DNA of 64,000 nt, from NCBI GenBank assembly GCA_938041335.1, contig CALIAF010000031.1, positions 157,231 through 221,230 of the forward strand. Reading direction: 5' to 3'. Below, piece after piece: positions 43,841-53,412 of this stretch (positions are counted from its first letter, which is position 1; each line of letters opens with the position of its first letter). The stretch is from an uncultured Ulvibacter sp. (GTDB lineage: Bacteria; Bacteroidota; Bacteroidia; Flavobacteriales; Flavobacteriaceae). The position numbers and the translations under genes are program-made. Under the pieces are notes generated by a model. That model made no database searches. It had not been told where the DNA came from and was given only the letters and a program-made list of their open reading frames with translations.

Positions 43841-46800
43841 GTGGATAATATTCTAACCAAAAAAACACAAAAGAGTACTTCTGTAGAGCACGTTTTAATT
43901 AATAAGGAGTGTTTTTATAAAATTGAGAATAGCAATACTATGCGTCCTTTTTTTATGAGCATTGTGAGTGATTCTAATCATTGGATGTTTATATCCAGTA
44001 ATGGAGGTTTGACGGCGGGTCGTAAGACAGCTAAATTCTCTTTATTCCCATATTATACAGATGATAAAATAACAGAATCTGCAGATATTACAGGAAGTAA
44101 ATCCATTTTTCATGTGCATAAAAATGGCGAAGTCCATTTATGGGAACCCTTCTCAGAACGTTTTGAAGGAGTGTACAAAACCACTCAAAATCTATATAAA
44201 AACGAGTTTGGTAATAAAGTACTTTTTGAAGAAACAAACCACGACCTCGAGCTTACTTTTAGATACCAATGGAATGCTACAAATACATTTGGTTTCGTAA
44301 AAAAATCTGAGCTTATTAACACGTCAGACTCTCAAGTAAAGATTAATGTTCTAGACGGTATACAAAACCTACTTCCTTATGGAGTGGGCGTCGATATTCA
44401 AAATGCTGCAAGTAATCTCGTGGATGCTTATAAGCGTAGCGAATTAGAAAAAAGTGCTGGGCTTGGTGTTTTTGCTTTGAGTGCTATCATTGTGGATAAA
44501 GCAGAGCCTAGTGAGGCCTTAAAAGCAAATATCGCTTGGTCTTTAGGTCTAGATAATCCAAAACACTTACTATCTTCTTTACAGCTTAAAAATTTCAGAA
44601 AGAAACAACCTCTTCAAGAAGAAACAGATATTAAAGGAGAAAAAGGGGCTTATTTTATTTCTTCGGAAATTTTAATGGCTCCAAAAGAAAGCAAAGAATG
44701 GTTAATCGTTGCAGACGTGAATAAGAGTCACGCTGCCATTGCAAAAATAATACATAGAATAAAGAATGATAAGGACCTACGTCAGCTTATTAATGATAAA
44801 GTTGAGTTAGGCACAACACGCTTGATAGCTCTAAATGCAGCGTCAGATGGCTTACAACTTTCTGCAGATAAATTAAGAGATACACGCCATTTTTCTAACA
44901 CGTTATTTAATATTATGCGTGGCGGAATTTTTGATAATAACTACAACATCGAAAAATGGGATTTTCAGAAATACCTCACAAATGCCAATAAAAAAGTGGC
45001 AAGAACAACAGAAGATATTGTTGAAGATTTACCAGATTTAATAACACTTTCTGCATTACACAGGCTTGCTTATGGTAGTGAAGATAAAAACTTTAGACGT
45101 TTATGTTTAGAGTATATGCCATTAAAATTTAGTCGTCGTCATGGAGACCCAAGTAGGCCTTGGAACAAGTTTTCTATTAACACAAAAAGTGAAATAGACG
45201 GCTCTAAAATATTAGATTACGAAGGTAACTGGCGCGATATATTTCAAAACTGGGAAGCTTTAGCGCACTCATATCCTGAGTTTATTGAGAGTATGATCCA
45301 TAAGTTCTTAAATGCAACAACTTTTGATGGCTATAATCCATATCGTGTGACTAAAGATGGTTTTGACTGGGAGACCATTGAGCCAGATGATCCTTGGTCC
45401 TATATAGGATATTGGGGAGATCATCAAATTATATATTTACTCAAGTTTTTAGAATTAATAGAAAATCATAAACCAGGAAAACTAGAAGGGTTTTTTAATA
45501 AAGACTTGTTTGTATATGCGAATGTTCCTTATAAAATAAAGGAATATAAAGACCTGTTAAAAGATCCAAAAGACACCATAGAATTTGACGAAGTTTTAGA
45601 CGGAAAAATTCGTGAGCAAAGAGAAGAATTAGGAGCAGATGGGGCTTTGCTGCGCGATGAGAATAGATTTATTATTAAAGTCAATTTTATTGAAAAAATA
45701 CTTGCAACTACACTGGCTAAGCTCTCAAATTTTATACCAGAAGCTGGTATCTGGATGAGTACACAACGTCCAGAATGGAACGATGCAAATAATGCACTAG
45801 TAGGTAATGGAGTGTCTATGGTGACTCTTAATTATCTAAGACGTTTTCTAACATTTTTTGAGCAGATTTTTACGGAAACTACTACGGAGTCGGTTCAAGT
45901 ATCTGCAGAGTTAGTTGACTTTTTCCATACCGTTACAAAAACTTTTACGGCAAATAAAAATATGCTATTTGGTAGCATTAACGATATAGAAAGAAAAATT
46001 ATATTAGATGGTTTAGGCCAAGCGGGAAGCGATTATAGAACTCAAATATATACCCACGCATTTTCTGGTAGAAAAACGAGTGTGTCTATTCAAGAAATAA
46101 AAGAATTAATTACTATAAGTATTGAATATTTAGAGCATTCTATACAAGCAAACAAGCGCTCAGATAATTTATATCATGCCTATAACTTGATGACGGTTAA
46201 TAAGGATGATAGTATTTCTATTTCTTACTTAGACGAGATGTTAGAAGGTCAAGTGGCTGTTTTAAGTTCAGAGTATTTACCGTCTAAGGATGTACTGGAT
46301 GTGCTAGATGCAATGAAGAAGAGTAAACTCTTTAGATCAGATCAATACAGTTACCTGTTATACCCAAACAAAGAATTAAAAGGGTTTTTAGAACGCAATA
46401 CCATTTCAGAAAAAGTGGTAGTACAGTCGCCATTATTACAACAATTAGTAGCAGATAAGAATATTCAAGTTTTAGAAAAAGATATTAATAACGAATATCA
46501 TTTTAACGGCTATATAAAAAATGCAAATGATTTAAAAGTGGCCATACTATCGCTTCCAGATAAAAAATATGGATCGCTAGTTAAGACTGATATGCAACAG
46601 GTGCTTGAAGAATTTGAAAACATATTTAATCATAAAGCTTTTACGGGACGCTCAGGAACATTTTACGGCTATGAAGGATTAGGGTCTATTTACTGGCATA
46701 TGGTATCTAAGCTACTACTTGCGGTGCAAGAGTGTTGTTTAAAAGCAATTGAGAATAATGAATCTGACGCTGTTATTGGAAAGTTACTAGATCATTATTA

Positions 46801-47293
46801 TGAGATAAATGCCGGTATTGGTGTTCATAAATCACCTTCATTATATGGAGCATTTCCTACAGACCCATATTCACATACGCCAGCAGGAAAAGGGGCGCAA
46901 CAACCTGGTATGACAGGACAAGTAAAAGAAGATGTTTTAAGTAGATTTGGTGAGTTAGGAGTTTTTGTAGCTAAAGGTCAACTCTATTTTAATCCATGTT
47001 TACTTCGGAAAAAAGAATTTTTAAAAGAACCTAGGACATTTAATTACGTTAATATTTCAAAAGAAAAGCAAGAGATTTTTGTGCCAAAAGACTCCCTTTG
47101 TTTTACCTATTGCCAAGTGCCTGTTATGTATAAAATTTCCGAAGAAGAAAAGTTATGCGTAACGTTTAACGATGGAAACAGTAAGACTTTTGAAACCTTA
47201 AGCCTTGATAAGAAGACTAGTCAAGTAATTTTTAGTCGTTCTGGCGAGGTACAGAACATACAAGTGCATATTAAAAAAGAATTTTTAAAATAA
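43841..47293 (+). CDS. GH149/GH94-like beta-1,3-glucan phosphorylase
   Basis: The 1150-residue protein starts at GTG (next in-frame ATG is about 33 codons later and would cut conserved-looking sequence). It has no signal peptide, so it is cytoplasmic. The middle holds EGNWRDIFQNWEAL (Asp466), which parallels the catalytic GFRDxxQD of GH94 phosphorylases, and RPEWNDANNALVG (Asp648), which parallels ADWND. SRRHGDPSRPWNKFS, IGYWGDHQIIYLLKFLE and the 1100-plus length are closer to GH149 beta-1,3-oligoglucan phosphorylases than to shorter GH94 members. It would split beta-1,3-gluco-oligosaccharides with phosphate to glucose 1-phosphate. Its place between secreted GH genes and a transporter supports this. 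Confidence 0.75.
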   Translation: MDNILTKKTQKSTSVEHVLINKECFYKIENSNTMRPFFMSIVSDSNHWMFISSNGGLTAGRKTAKFSLFPYYTDDKITESADITGSKSIFHVHKNGEVHLWEPFSERFEGVYKTTQNLYKNEFGNKVLFEETNHDLELTFRYQWNATNTFGFVKKSELINTSDSQVKINVLDGIQNLLPYGVGVDIQNAASNLVDAYKRSELEKSAGLGVFALSAIIVDKAEPSEALKANIAWSLGLDNPKHLLSSLQLKNFRKKQPLQEETDIKGEKGAYFISSEILMAPKESKEWLIVADVNKSHAAIAKIIHRIKNDKDLRQLINDKVELGTTRLIALNAASDGLQLSADKLRDTRHFSNTLFNIMRGGIFDNNYNIEKWDFQKYLTNANKKVARTTEDIVEDLPDLITLSALHRLAYGSEDKNFRRLCLEYMPLKFSRRHGDPSRPWNKFSINTKSEIDGSKILDYEGNWRDIFQNWEALAHSYPEFIESMIHKFLNATTFDGYNPYRVTKDGFDWETIEPDDPWSYIGYWGDHQIIYLLKFLELIENHKPGKLEGFFNKDLFVYANVPYKIKEYKDLLKDPKDTIEFDEVLDGKIREQREELGADGALLRDENRFIIKVNFIEKILATTLAKLSNFIPEAGIWMSTQRPEWNDANNALVGNGVSMVTLNYLRRFLTFFEQIFTETTTESVQVSAELVDFFHTVTKTFTANKNMLFGSINDIERKIILDGLGQAGSDYRTQIYTHAFSGRKTSVSIQEIKELITISIEYLEHSIQANKRSDNLYHAYNLMTVNKDDSISISYLDEMLEGQVAVLSSEYLPSKDVLDVLDAMKKSKLFRSDQYSYLLYPNKELKGFLERNTISEKVVVQSPLLQQLVADKNIQVLEKDINNEYHFNGYIKNANDLKVAILSLPDKKYGSLVKTDMQQVLEEFENIFNHKAFTGRSGTFYGYEGLGSIYWHMVSKLLLAVQECCLKAIENNESDAVIGKLLDHYYEINAGIGVHKSPSLYGAFPTDPYSHTPAGKGAQQPGMTGQVKEDVLSRFGELGVFVAKGQLYFNPCLLRKKEFLKEPRTFNYVNISKEKQEIFVPKDSLCFTYCQVPVMYKISEEEKLCVTFNDGNSKTFETLSLDKKTSQVIFSRSGEVQNIQVHIKKEFLK

Positions 47294-47305
47294 GATGACG
47301 TTGCC

Positions 47306-48601
47306 ATGAGAACATTAAAACACATCTTAATTATGTTATTGGTGGTTTTTGGTATAGTAGCGTGTAAAGAACAACAAAAGGACCAAGAAAACACCCAAGA
47401 ACAAACTATGCAAAATAATGTCACAGCAAAAGATATTCTAGGTAATCCTAATTATCTCGCATTGTCTTATGGAGGATATCGTAAAAAATCTAGAGACCTG
47501 CAGCCTACAATAGCTGAGCTTAAAGAAGATATGAAAATTCTTTATGCGATGGATATAAGAGTATTGAGAACCTATAATGTGCACCTAGCACATGCCTCAA
47601 ATTTGTTAAAAGCTATTGATCAATTAAAAAAAGAAGACCCAACGTTTGAAATGTACGTGATGTTAGGTGCTTGGATAGATTGTAAAAATGCGTGGACAGA
47701 TCAACCTGTAAATCACTATGAGGAGAGTGATCGAAATGCTATTGAAATAGATATTGCGGTAGCCTTGGCAAACCAATACCCGGGCATTGTTAAAATAATT
47801 GCAGTTGGGAATGAGTCTATGGTAAAATGGGCAACCTCATATTATGTGCAGCCAAATATTATATTAAAATGGGTAAATCATTTACAGCAATTAAAACAAG
47901 AAGGTCAATTGTCTAAAAACCTCTGGGTCACAAGTTCAGATAATTTTGCGTCTTGGGGTGGAGGTGATCCTTTATACCATACAGAAGATCTAGAGAAGCT
48001 TATTAATGCGGTAGACTATCTTTCTGTACACACTTATCCTATGCATGATACACATTATAACCCAGTTTTTTGGGGTGTTTTTGGGGATGAAGTAAAATTG
48101 ACTGGCATAGAAAAAGTTAATGTCGCGATGAAGCGCACACAAGATTATGCCATTTCTCAAAGAGATAGCGTGGCTAGTTATATAAAAAGTTTAGGCATTG
48201 AAAAGCCTATACATATTGGCGAAACAGGCTGGGCAAGTGCCTCAAATGGACATTACGGCGCGAAGGGATCTAAGGCAACAGATGAATATAAGGCGGCTAT
48301 TTTTTATAAGAATATGCGCGACTGGACTAAAAGTGAAGGGATGTCTTGTTTCTATTTTGAAGCTTTTGATGAACCTTGGAAAGATGCTCAAAACGCTGGC
48401 GGCTCTGAAAATTACTTCGGTCTATTTACTGCGGAAGGCAAAGCCAAATATGCACTCTGGGACCAAGTAGATAAAGGAGTTTTTGAAGGATTAACGCGCG
48501 GTGGAAAGCCCATAACTAAAACATATAATGGTGCTATAGAAAACTTGTTGCTTGAGGTACAATTGCCTCCTATAAAAAGTGAAATTATCGTAAAACAGTG
48601 A
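47306..48601 (+). CDS. GH17 beta-1,3-glucanase lipoprotein
   Basis: The 431-residue product has a lipoprotein signal (RTLKHILIMLLVVFGIVAC, lipobox IVAC). The GH17 barrel has YNVHLAH early on, the acid/base motif IAVGNESM (Glu170), the nucleophile motif IHIGETGWAS (Glu306) and the closing FYFEAFDEPWK. It should be anchored in the outer or inner membrane and act on beta-1,3-gluco-oligosaccharides in the periplasm or at the surface. It is more distant from the two later GH17 domains than they are from each other. It starts 12 bases after the phosphorylase gene and one base before the GH30 gene. Confidence 0.9.
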   Translation: MRTLKHILIMLLVVFGIVACKEQQKDQENTQEQTMQNNVTAKDILGNPNYLALSYGGYRKKSRDLQPTIAELKEDMKILYAMDIRVLRTYNVHLAHASNLLKAIDQLKKEDPTFEMYVMLGAWIDCKNAWTDQPVNHYEESDRNAIEIDIAVALANQYPGIVKIIAVGNESMVKWATSYYVQPNIILKWVNHLQQLKQEGQLSKNLWVTSSDNFASWGGGDPLYHTEDLEKLINAVDYLSVHTYPMHDTHYNPVFWGVFGDEVKLTGIEKVNVAMKRTQDYAISQRDSVASYIKSLGIEKPIHIGETGWASASNGHYGAKGSKATDEYKAAIFYKNMRDWTKSEGMSCFYFEAFDEPWKDAQNAGGSENYFGLFTAEGKAKYALWDQVDKGVFEGLTRGGKPITKTYNGAIENLLLEVQLPPIKSEIIVKQ

Positions 48602-48602
48602 T

Positions 48603-50096
48603 ATGAAATTACAAACCACAATTATAATACTAACGCTATCAGTAATGCTAACAGCCTGCACAACTCAGCAACCATTGCAAGTTGAAGTTTACGAAACTTC
48701 GGCTAGTGGAAATAAATTAACTCCTATCACTGTTTCATCAGAAATGGTATCAAAGGACACGATACGATTATTTCCGAAGAAAAAATTACAGACCATTACC
48801 GGTTTTGGTGGCGCATTTACAGAGTCTTCTGCCTATTTATTAAATAAATTAAGCAAGAAAAATAGAGACACCATTTTGCAAGCGTATTTCGCAAAAGACG
48901 GTGCCAATTATTCATTAACAAGAACTCATATGAATTCTTGTGACTTTTCACTATCTCAGTATTCGTATTCGCCGGTAGAAGATGATATGGAACTGGAGCA
49001 TTTTACGATTAAAGATGACAAAGACGATTTAATCCCAATGATTAAGGATGCCATGGCAGTATCTGAGGATGGGTTTAAAATTTTTGCATCTCCTTGGACA
49101 GCAGCGCCCTGGATGAAAGACAATAATAAATGGGTAGGTGGTAAATTACTTCCGAAATATTATGACACTTGGGCCTTATTCTTTTCAAAATACGTAGATG
49201 CTTATAAAGCAGAAGGAATTGATATATGGGGCTTTACGGTAGAAAATGAGCCGCACGGTAATGGGGACAATTGGGAAAGTATGCTTTTCTCACCAGATGA
49301 AATGACCAATTTTGTACAGCACCACTTAGGTCCAAAACTAGAAGCAGATGGTCACGGTGATAAAATAATTTTAGGCTATGATCAAAATAGAGCAGGCATA
49401 AAAGAATGGGTAGATTCTATGTATGCAACAGAAGAAACATCAAAATATTTTGATGGGACAGCAATACATTGGTATGAAAGTACATATGAAGTTTTCCCAG
49501 AAGAATTGCAATATGCTCACAATAAAGCACCTAATAAACTTTTAATAGAGACGGAAGGTTGCATTGATTCTCAAGTTCCGGCTTGGAAAGATGATATGTG
49601 GTATTGGAGTAAAGAATCTACAGATTGGGGATGGGATTGGGCTCCAGAAGAACAGAAATATTTACACCCAAAATACGCGCCTGTAAATCGCTATGCTAGA
49701 GATATTATAGGTTGCCTTAATAACTGGGTAGATGGCTGGGTAGATTGGAATATGGTTTTGGATCGTCAAGGTGGGCCTAACTGGTTTGAAAATTGGTGTG
49801 CCGCACCGATAATTGTAGATCCAGATGCAGACGAAGTGTATTTTACACCACTTTATTTTACGATGGCGCACTTTAGTAAATACATTAGGCCTGGTGCCGA
49901 AGTTTTTGAATTAGATAAAACAGATAAAGAGTTACAAGTTACAGCTGCAAAAAACCCTGATGGTACTATTGCTGTGGTCGTTTTTAATGAAGGTGAAACA
50001 CCAAAAAGCTTTAATTTAATATTAAATGAGCAATCAATTACTATAAATATAAAGGCACAAGCCTTGCAAACTGTAATGATACTAGCTCAAAACTAA
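48603..50096 (+). CDS. GH30 glycosidase lipoprotein (likely laminarin-debranching beta-1,6-glucanase)
   Basis: The 497-residue product has a lipoprotein signal (QTTIIILTLSVMLTAC). The GH30 barrel begins with the signature TITGFGGAFTESSAYLLNKL and contains RTHMNSCDFSLSQYSY, SPWTAAPWMKDNN, the acid/base motif FTVENEPHGNG (Glu216) and the nucleophile LIETEGC (Glu318). The last 70 residues form the side beta-sandwich (DGTIAVVVFNEGETPKSF). GH30 members in laminarin loci remove beta-1,6-linked glucose side chains; that role is inferred from context. It lies between the GH17 lipoprotein and the symporter fusion. Confidence 0.93.
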   Translation: MKLQTTIIILTLSVMLTACTTQQPLQVEVYETSASGNKLTPITVSSEMVSKDTIRLFPKKKLQTITGFGGAFTESSAYLLNKLSKKNRDTILQAYFAKDGANYSLTRTHMNSCDFSLSQYSYSPVEDDMELEHFTIKDDKDDLIPMIKDAMAVSEDGFKIFASPWTAAPWMKDNNKWVGGKLLPKYYDTWALFFSKYVDAYKAEGIDIWGFTVENEPHGNGDNWESMLFSPDEMTNFVQHHLGPKLEADGHGDKIILGYDQNRAGIKEWVDSMYATEETSKYFDGTAIHWYESTYEVFPEELQYAHNKAPNKLLIETEGCIDSQVPAWKDDMWYWSKESTDWGWDWAPEEQKYLHPKYAPVNRYARDIIGCLNNWVDGWVDWNMVLDRQGGPNWFENWCAAPIIVDPDADEVYFTPLYFTMAHFSKYIRPGAEVFELDKTDKELQVTAAKNPDGTIAVVVFNEGETPKSFNLILNEQSITINIKAQALQTVMILAQN

Positions 50097-50107
50097 AACC
50101 AAAAATT

Positions 50108-52462
50108 ATGTCTAATACAAATGTGTCTTCAAAGGTGCCAATGGGTCAAAAAATTGCCTTTGGAGTAGGTATGTTGGCTAACCAAATGTTTCCTGCTGCA
50201 TTAGCTATTTTTATGGTGGTGTTAGTGCAAGATTATGAGTTTCCAACGTGGATGTGGGGAATTTTATTTTTTCTTCCACGTATTTTTGATGCATTTACAG
50301 ATCCTGTTATGGGTTTTATTTCTGATAATACAAGATCTATTTGGGGTAGAAGAAGGCAGTATGTGCTTATTGGAGCTGTGATTATGGGAGTTGCCTTTGC
50401 TTTGCTGTGGCAAATGTATATAGAAGATGGTGTGAGTTATAACTTTGTATATTTCTTAATATGGTCTTTAGTTTTCTATTTAGGACTCACCATTTTTTCT
50501 GTTCCATACGTAGCGATGGGTTATGAGATGAGTGATGATTTTCATGAGCGCACAAACATCATGGCTGTAGCACAATGGATAGGGCAATGGGCTTGGGTAA
50601 TTGCTCCTTGGTTTTGGGTGGTTATGTACGACGACAGCTGGTTTGGTGTTGCAACAGAAACAACTAGAACTTTGGGTATTTGGGTGGGTGTTGCCTTTGC
50701 TCTTTGTGCAATGGTACCTGCTCTTTTTATTAAAAGCAAATCAACTAAAGATGATGAAAGTTTAACGCCTTTAACTTTAAAAACAATAGGTGGGAGTTTA
50801 AAACAAATTGGATATAATTTTAAAGAAGCTTTTAAAATTGAACAGTTTAGAAAATTGTGTTTTTCAACTTTTTTAATCTTTAATGCATTTAATGTCGTTG
50901 CAGGTTTTTCATTTTTTATTGTAGTGTATTATTTGTTCAATGGTGATGCAGCAGCAGCAGGTCTTTGGCCAACACTTTTAGGAAGTATAGGTGCTTTGTC
51001 AACAACCTTTGTAGTAATACCTATTGTGACAAGAATGTCTAAGAAAATAGGAAAAAAGAAGGCGTTTATGATTTCGCAAGGAATTTCTATTATAGGCTAT
51101 ATTATGCTTTGGTTCTTATTTATTCCTGGTAAACCCTATATGTTTTTATTTGCATTGCCTTTTTTCTCTTTTGGGATTGGAGGTTTATTTACGCTAATGA
51201 TGTCAATGACTTCAGATGTAATAGACATTGATGAATTAAACACAGGAAAACGAAGAGAAGGTGTATTTGGAGCTATTTATTGGTGGATGGTAAAATTTGG
51301 TTTTGCATTTGCAGGATTATTAACAGGTGCTATTATGACGTTTGTGGGGTTTGTACCAGACACTGTAAATACTGAAGCGTCAATTACTGGGATAAGAATA
51401 TTCTACTCAGGTTTACCCATATTTGGTACACTTGCAGCTATGTGGATAATGCGTAATTATGACCTTACAGAAAAGAGGGCATTAGTAATTAGTGCGGCCC
51501 TAGCAAAGAGAAAATTGGAGAAAAACTCAAGAAAACTATCTTCGGGTTATAGTGCTGGAAACTTAACGTCATTGACTAGTAATTTAAAATTAGGAGCTTA
51601 TTCTGAAATAGATTTTAGTAATAAAGATGAAAAACAAATAGGCCACTTATTCTCTAATCGTCTACAAACAGGCATTCACGGATTCTGCTTTAGTCCTTAT
51701 GTTGAAGGTCAAGATACTGGAGACACATTAACAGTATCGCAAATTTGTCGTCGCATGGAAATTATTTCGCCTTATACAAAGTGGGTGCGATCTTTTTCTT
51801 GTACGCACGGAAATGAACTTGTTCCTGAAATAGTACACAATAATAACAAAAAGGCAATGGTAGGTGCTTGGATTAGTAATGACAAAGCACGAAATGAAAA
51901 AGAAATTGACGCATTAATAAAGCTCGCAAAGGATGGTTTTGTGGATATCGCGTCAGTTGGTAATGAAGTATTGCTGCGTGGCGATATTAGTGAAAATGAC
52001 TTAATTGGATACATTATAAGAGTTAAAGAGGCACTAGTGGGGTTAGACATTCCTGTAGGTTATGTAGATACCTATTATGAATATCACAACCGACCAAGTC
52101 TTGTCAAAGCCGTCGATGTTATTTTAGTAAACTGTTACCCGTTTTGGGAAGGTTCTGGTATCGTAGATGCCCTAGCACATTTAAGACAGATGTATGCTAT
52201 TACGGCAGGCGTTGCAAATGGCAAGAAAATTATTATCGCAGAAACGGGTTGGCCTAATCAAGGTGAAACGGTTAAAGAAGCGCAACCAACACATTTAAAT
52301 GCCATGAAATATTTTATCCAAACTCATGAATGGGCATCAAAAGAAGGTATAGAGATGTTTCATTTCTCATCTTTTGACGAATCTTGGAAGGTGCCTATTG
52401 AGGGCGAGCTTGGGGCACGTTGGGGTATATGGGATATAGATGAAGAATTAAAATACAGCTGA
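50108..52462 (+). CDS. GPH-family sugar:cation symporter fused to a C-terminal GH17 domain
   Basis: The 784-residue protein has two parts in one uninterrupted frame. Residues 1 to about 460 are a twelve-helix symporter of the glycoside-pentoside-hexuronide type, with the signatures LPRIFDAFTDPVMGFISDNT, RSIWGRRRQYVLIG and SDVIDIDELNTGKRREGVFGA. After a basic linker (about 460-490, AKRKLEKNSRKLSSGYSAGN), residues about 490-784 form a complete GH17 barrel: the acid/base in ASVGNEVLLRG (Glu620), the nucleophile in IIAETGWPNQG (Glu712) and FHFSSFDESWK. Because symporter C-termini are cytoplasmic, the GH17 domain should face the cytosol. It probably imports beta-glucan oligosaccharides and processes them at the pore exit. 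Confidence 0.9.
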   Translation: MSNTNVSSKVPMGQKIAFGVGMLANQMFPAALAIFMVVLVQDYEFPTWMWGILFFLPRIFDAFTDPVMGFISDNTRSIWGRRRQYVLIGAVIMGVAFALLWQMYIEDGVSYNFVYFLIWSLVFYLGLTIFSVPYVAMGYEMSDDFHERTNIMAVAQWIGQWAWVIAPWFWVVMYDDSWFGVATETTRTLGIWVGVAFALCAMVPALFIKSKSTKDDESLTPLTLKTIGGSLKQIGYNFKEAFKIEQFRKLCFSTFLIFNAFNVVAGFSFFIVVYYLFNGDAAAAGLWPTLLGSIGALSTTFVVIPIVTRMSKKIGKKKAFMISQGISIIGYIMLWFLFIPGKPYMFLFALPFFSFGIGGLFTLMMSMTSDVIDIDELNTGKRREGVFGAIYWWMVKFGFAFAGLLTGAIMTFVGFVPDTVNTEASITGIRIFYSGLPIFGTLAAMWIMRNYDLTEKRALVISAALAKRKLEKNSRKLSSGYSAGNLTSLTSNLKLGAYSEIDFSNKDEKQIGHLFSNRLQTGIHGFCFSPYVEGQDTGDTLTVSQICRRMEIISPYTKWVRSFSCTHGNELVPEIVHNNNKKAMVGAWISNDKARNEKEIDALIKLAKDGFVDIASVGNEVLLRGDISENDLIGYIIRVKEALVGLDIPVGYVDTYYEYHNRPSLVKAVDVILVNCYPFWEGSGIVDALAHLRQMYAITAGVANGKKIIIAETGWPNQGETVKEAQPTHLNAMKYFIQTHEWASKEGIEMFHFSSFDESWKVPIEGELGARWGIWDIDEELKYS

Positions 52463-52503
52463 TAGATTACTAAAGAGAATTAAAAAAATAAAATCAACTA
52501 GCC

Positions 52504-53412
52504 ATGTCTTACAGAAGAGAAGAATATCACGCATATAACGGTTTAAATTTTACAGAACATTCTGGAATTGATTTCAGTAAACATGAAATTGAAGATTTAA
52601 AGAATATTTGGAGAAAAACCCTAGAAGCCGGTATGCACGGTATAGGTTTTAGTATGTATGAAGAAGGACAAGAGCCTGGTGATATTATAACGGAAGCTCA
52701 GGTTGAAAGACGTATAAAAATATTGAAGCCTTATTCACAATGGGTGCGCTCGTTTTCTTGTATTGAAGGCAACGAACACATTCCTCGTATTGCACGTAAA
52801 CACGGTATGAAAACTTTAGTTGGGGCTTGGTTAAGCGATGACAAAGAAGCCAATGAAAAGGAAATGGAAGCCTTAATACAATTGGCAAAAGAAGGTTATG
52901 TGGATATTGCTGCAGTAGGAAATGAAGTGTTGTACAGAAATGAATTAACATTAGAAGAATTATTGGGTTATATGAAACGTGTTAAAGAGGCGTTACCAAA
53001 TACGCCTGTAGGCTATGTAGATGCATATTACGAATTTACAAGGCATCCAGAATTAGTAGAATTTTCTGATGTAATATTAAGCAATTGCTATCCTTATTGG
53101 GAAGGATGCCATATTGATGGGGCCTTAGGGCATATGCAACAAATGTACGGTGAAGTGATTGCTGCAGCAAATGGCAAGCCAATCATCATCACTGAAACCG
53201 GCTGGCCAAGCAAAGGGGGTAGTTTAAAAGGAGCACATGCTACCGAAGAGAATGCACTTAAGTATTTTATTAACGCACAAGCATGGTCCGACAAAGCAAA
53301 TATTAAGATGTTTTATTTCTCCTCTTTTGATGAGCAATGGAAAACAGGTGATGAGGGAGATGTTGGAGCTTTTTGGGGATTATGGGATAAGCACGAGAAG
53401 TTAAAATTTTAA
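52504..53412 (+). CDS. Stand-alone cytosolic GH17 beta-1,3-glucosidase/glucanase
   Basis: The 302-residue protein has no signal peptide and is close to the GH17 domain of the preceding fusion along its whole length, for example TKWVRSFSC versus SQWVRSFSC, VGAWISND versus VGAWLSDD, and ASVGNEVLLR versus AAVGNEVLYR. The catalytic pair is Glu141 (VGNE) and Glu231 (ETGWPSKGG), with FYFSSFDEQWK near the end. It should act in the cytosol, as hydrolase or transglycosylase, on imported beta-1,3-gluco-oligosaccharides. It starts 41 bases after the fusion gene and is the last gene before a terminator. Confidence 0.92.
   Translation: MSYRREEYHAYNGLNFTEHSGIDFSKHEIEDLKNIWRKTLEAGMHGIGFSMYEEGQEPGDIITEAQVERRIKILKPYSQWVRSFSCIEGNEHIPRIARKHGMKTLVGAWLSDDKEANEKEMEALIQLAKEGYVDIAAVGNEVLYRNELTLEELLGYMKRVKEALPNTPVGYVDAYYEFTRHPELVEFSDVILSNCYPYWEGCHIDGALGHMQQMYGEVIAAANGKPIIITETGWPSKGGSLKGAHATEENALKYFINAQAWSDKANIKMFYFSSFDEQWKTGDEGDVGAFWGLWDKHEKLKF

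Noticed and set aside
51480..51600. The symporter-GH17 junction as a possible sequencing frameshift that joins two genes
   Set aside because: The frame continues through a sensible basic linker without low-quality signs, and both domains are complete. It cannot be fully excluded without independent reads.
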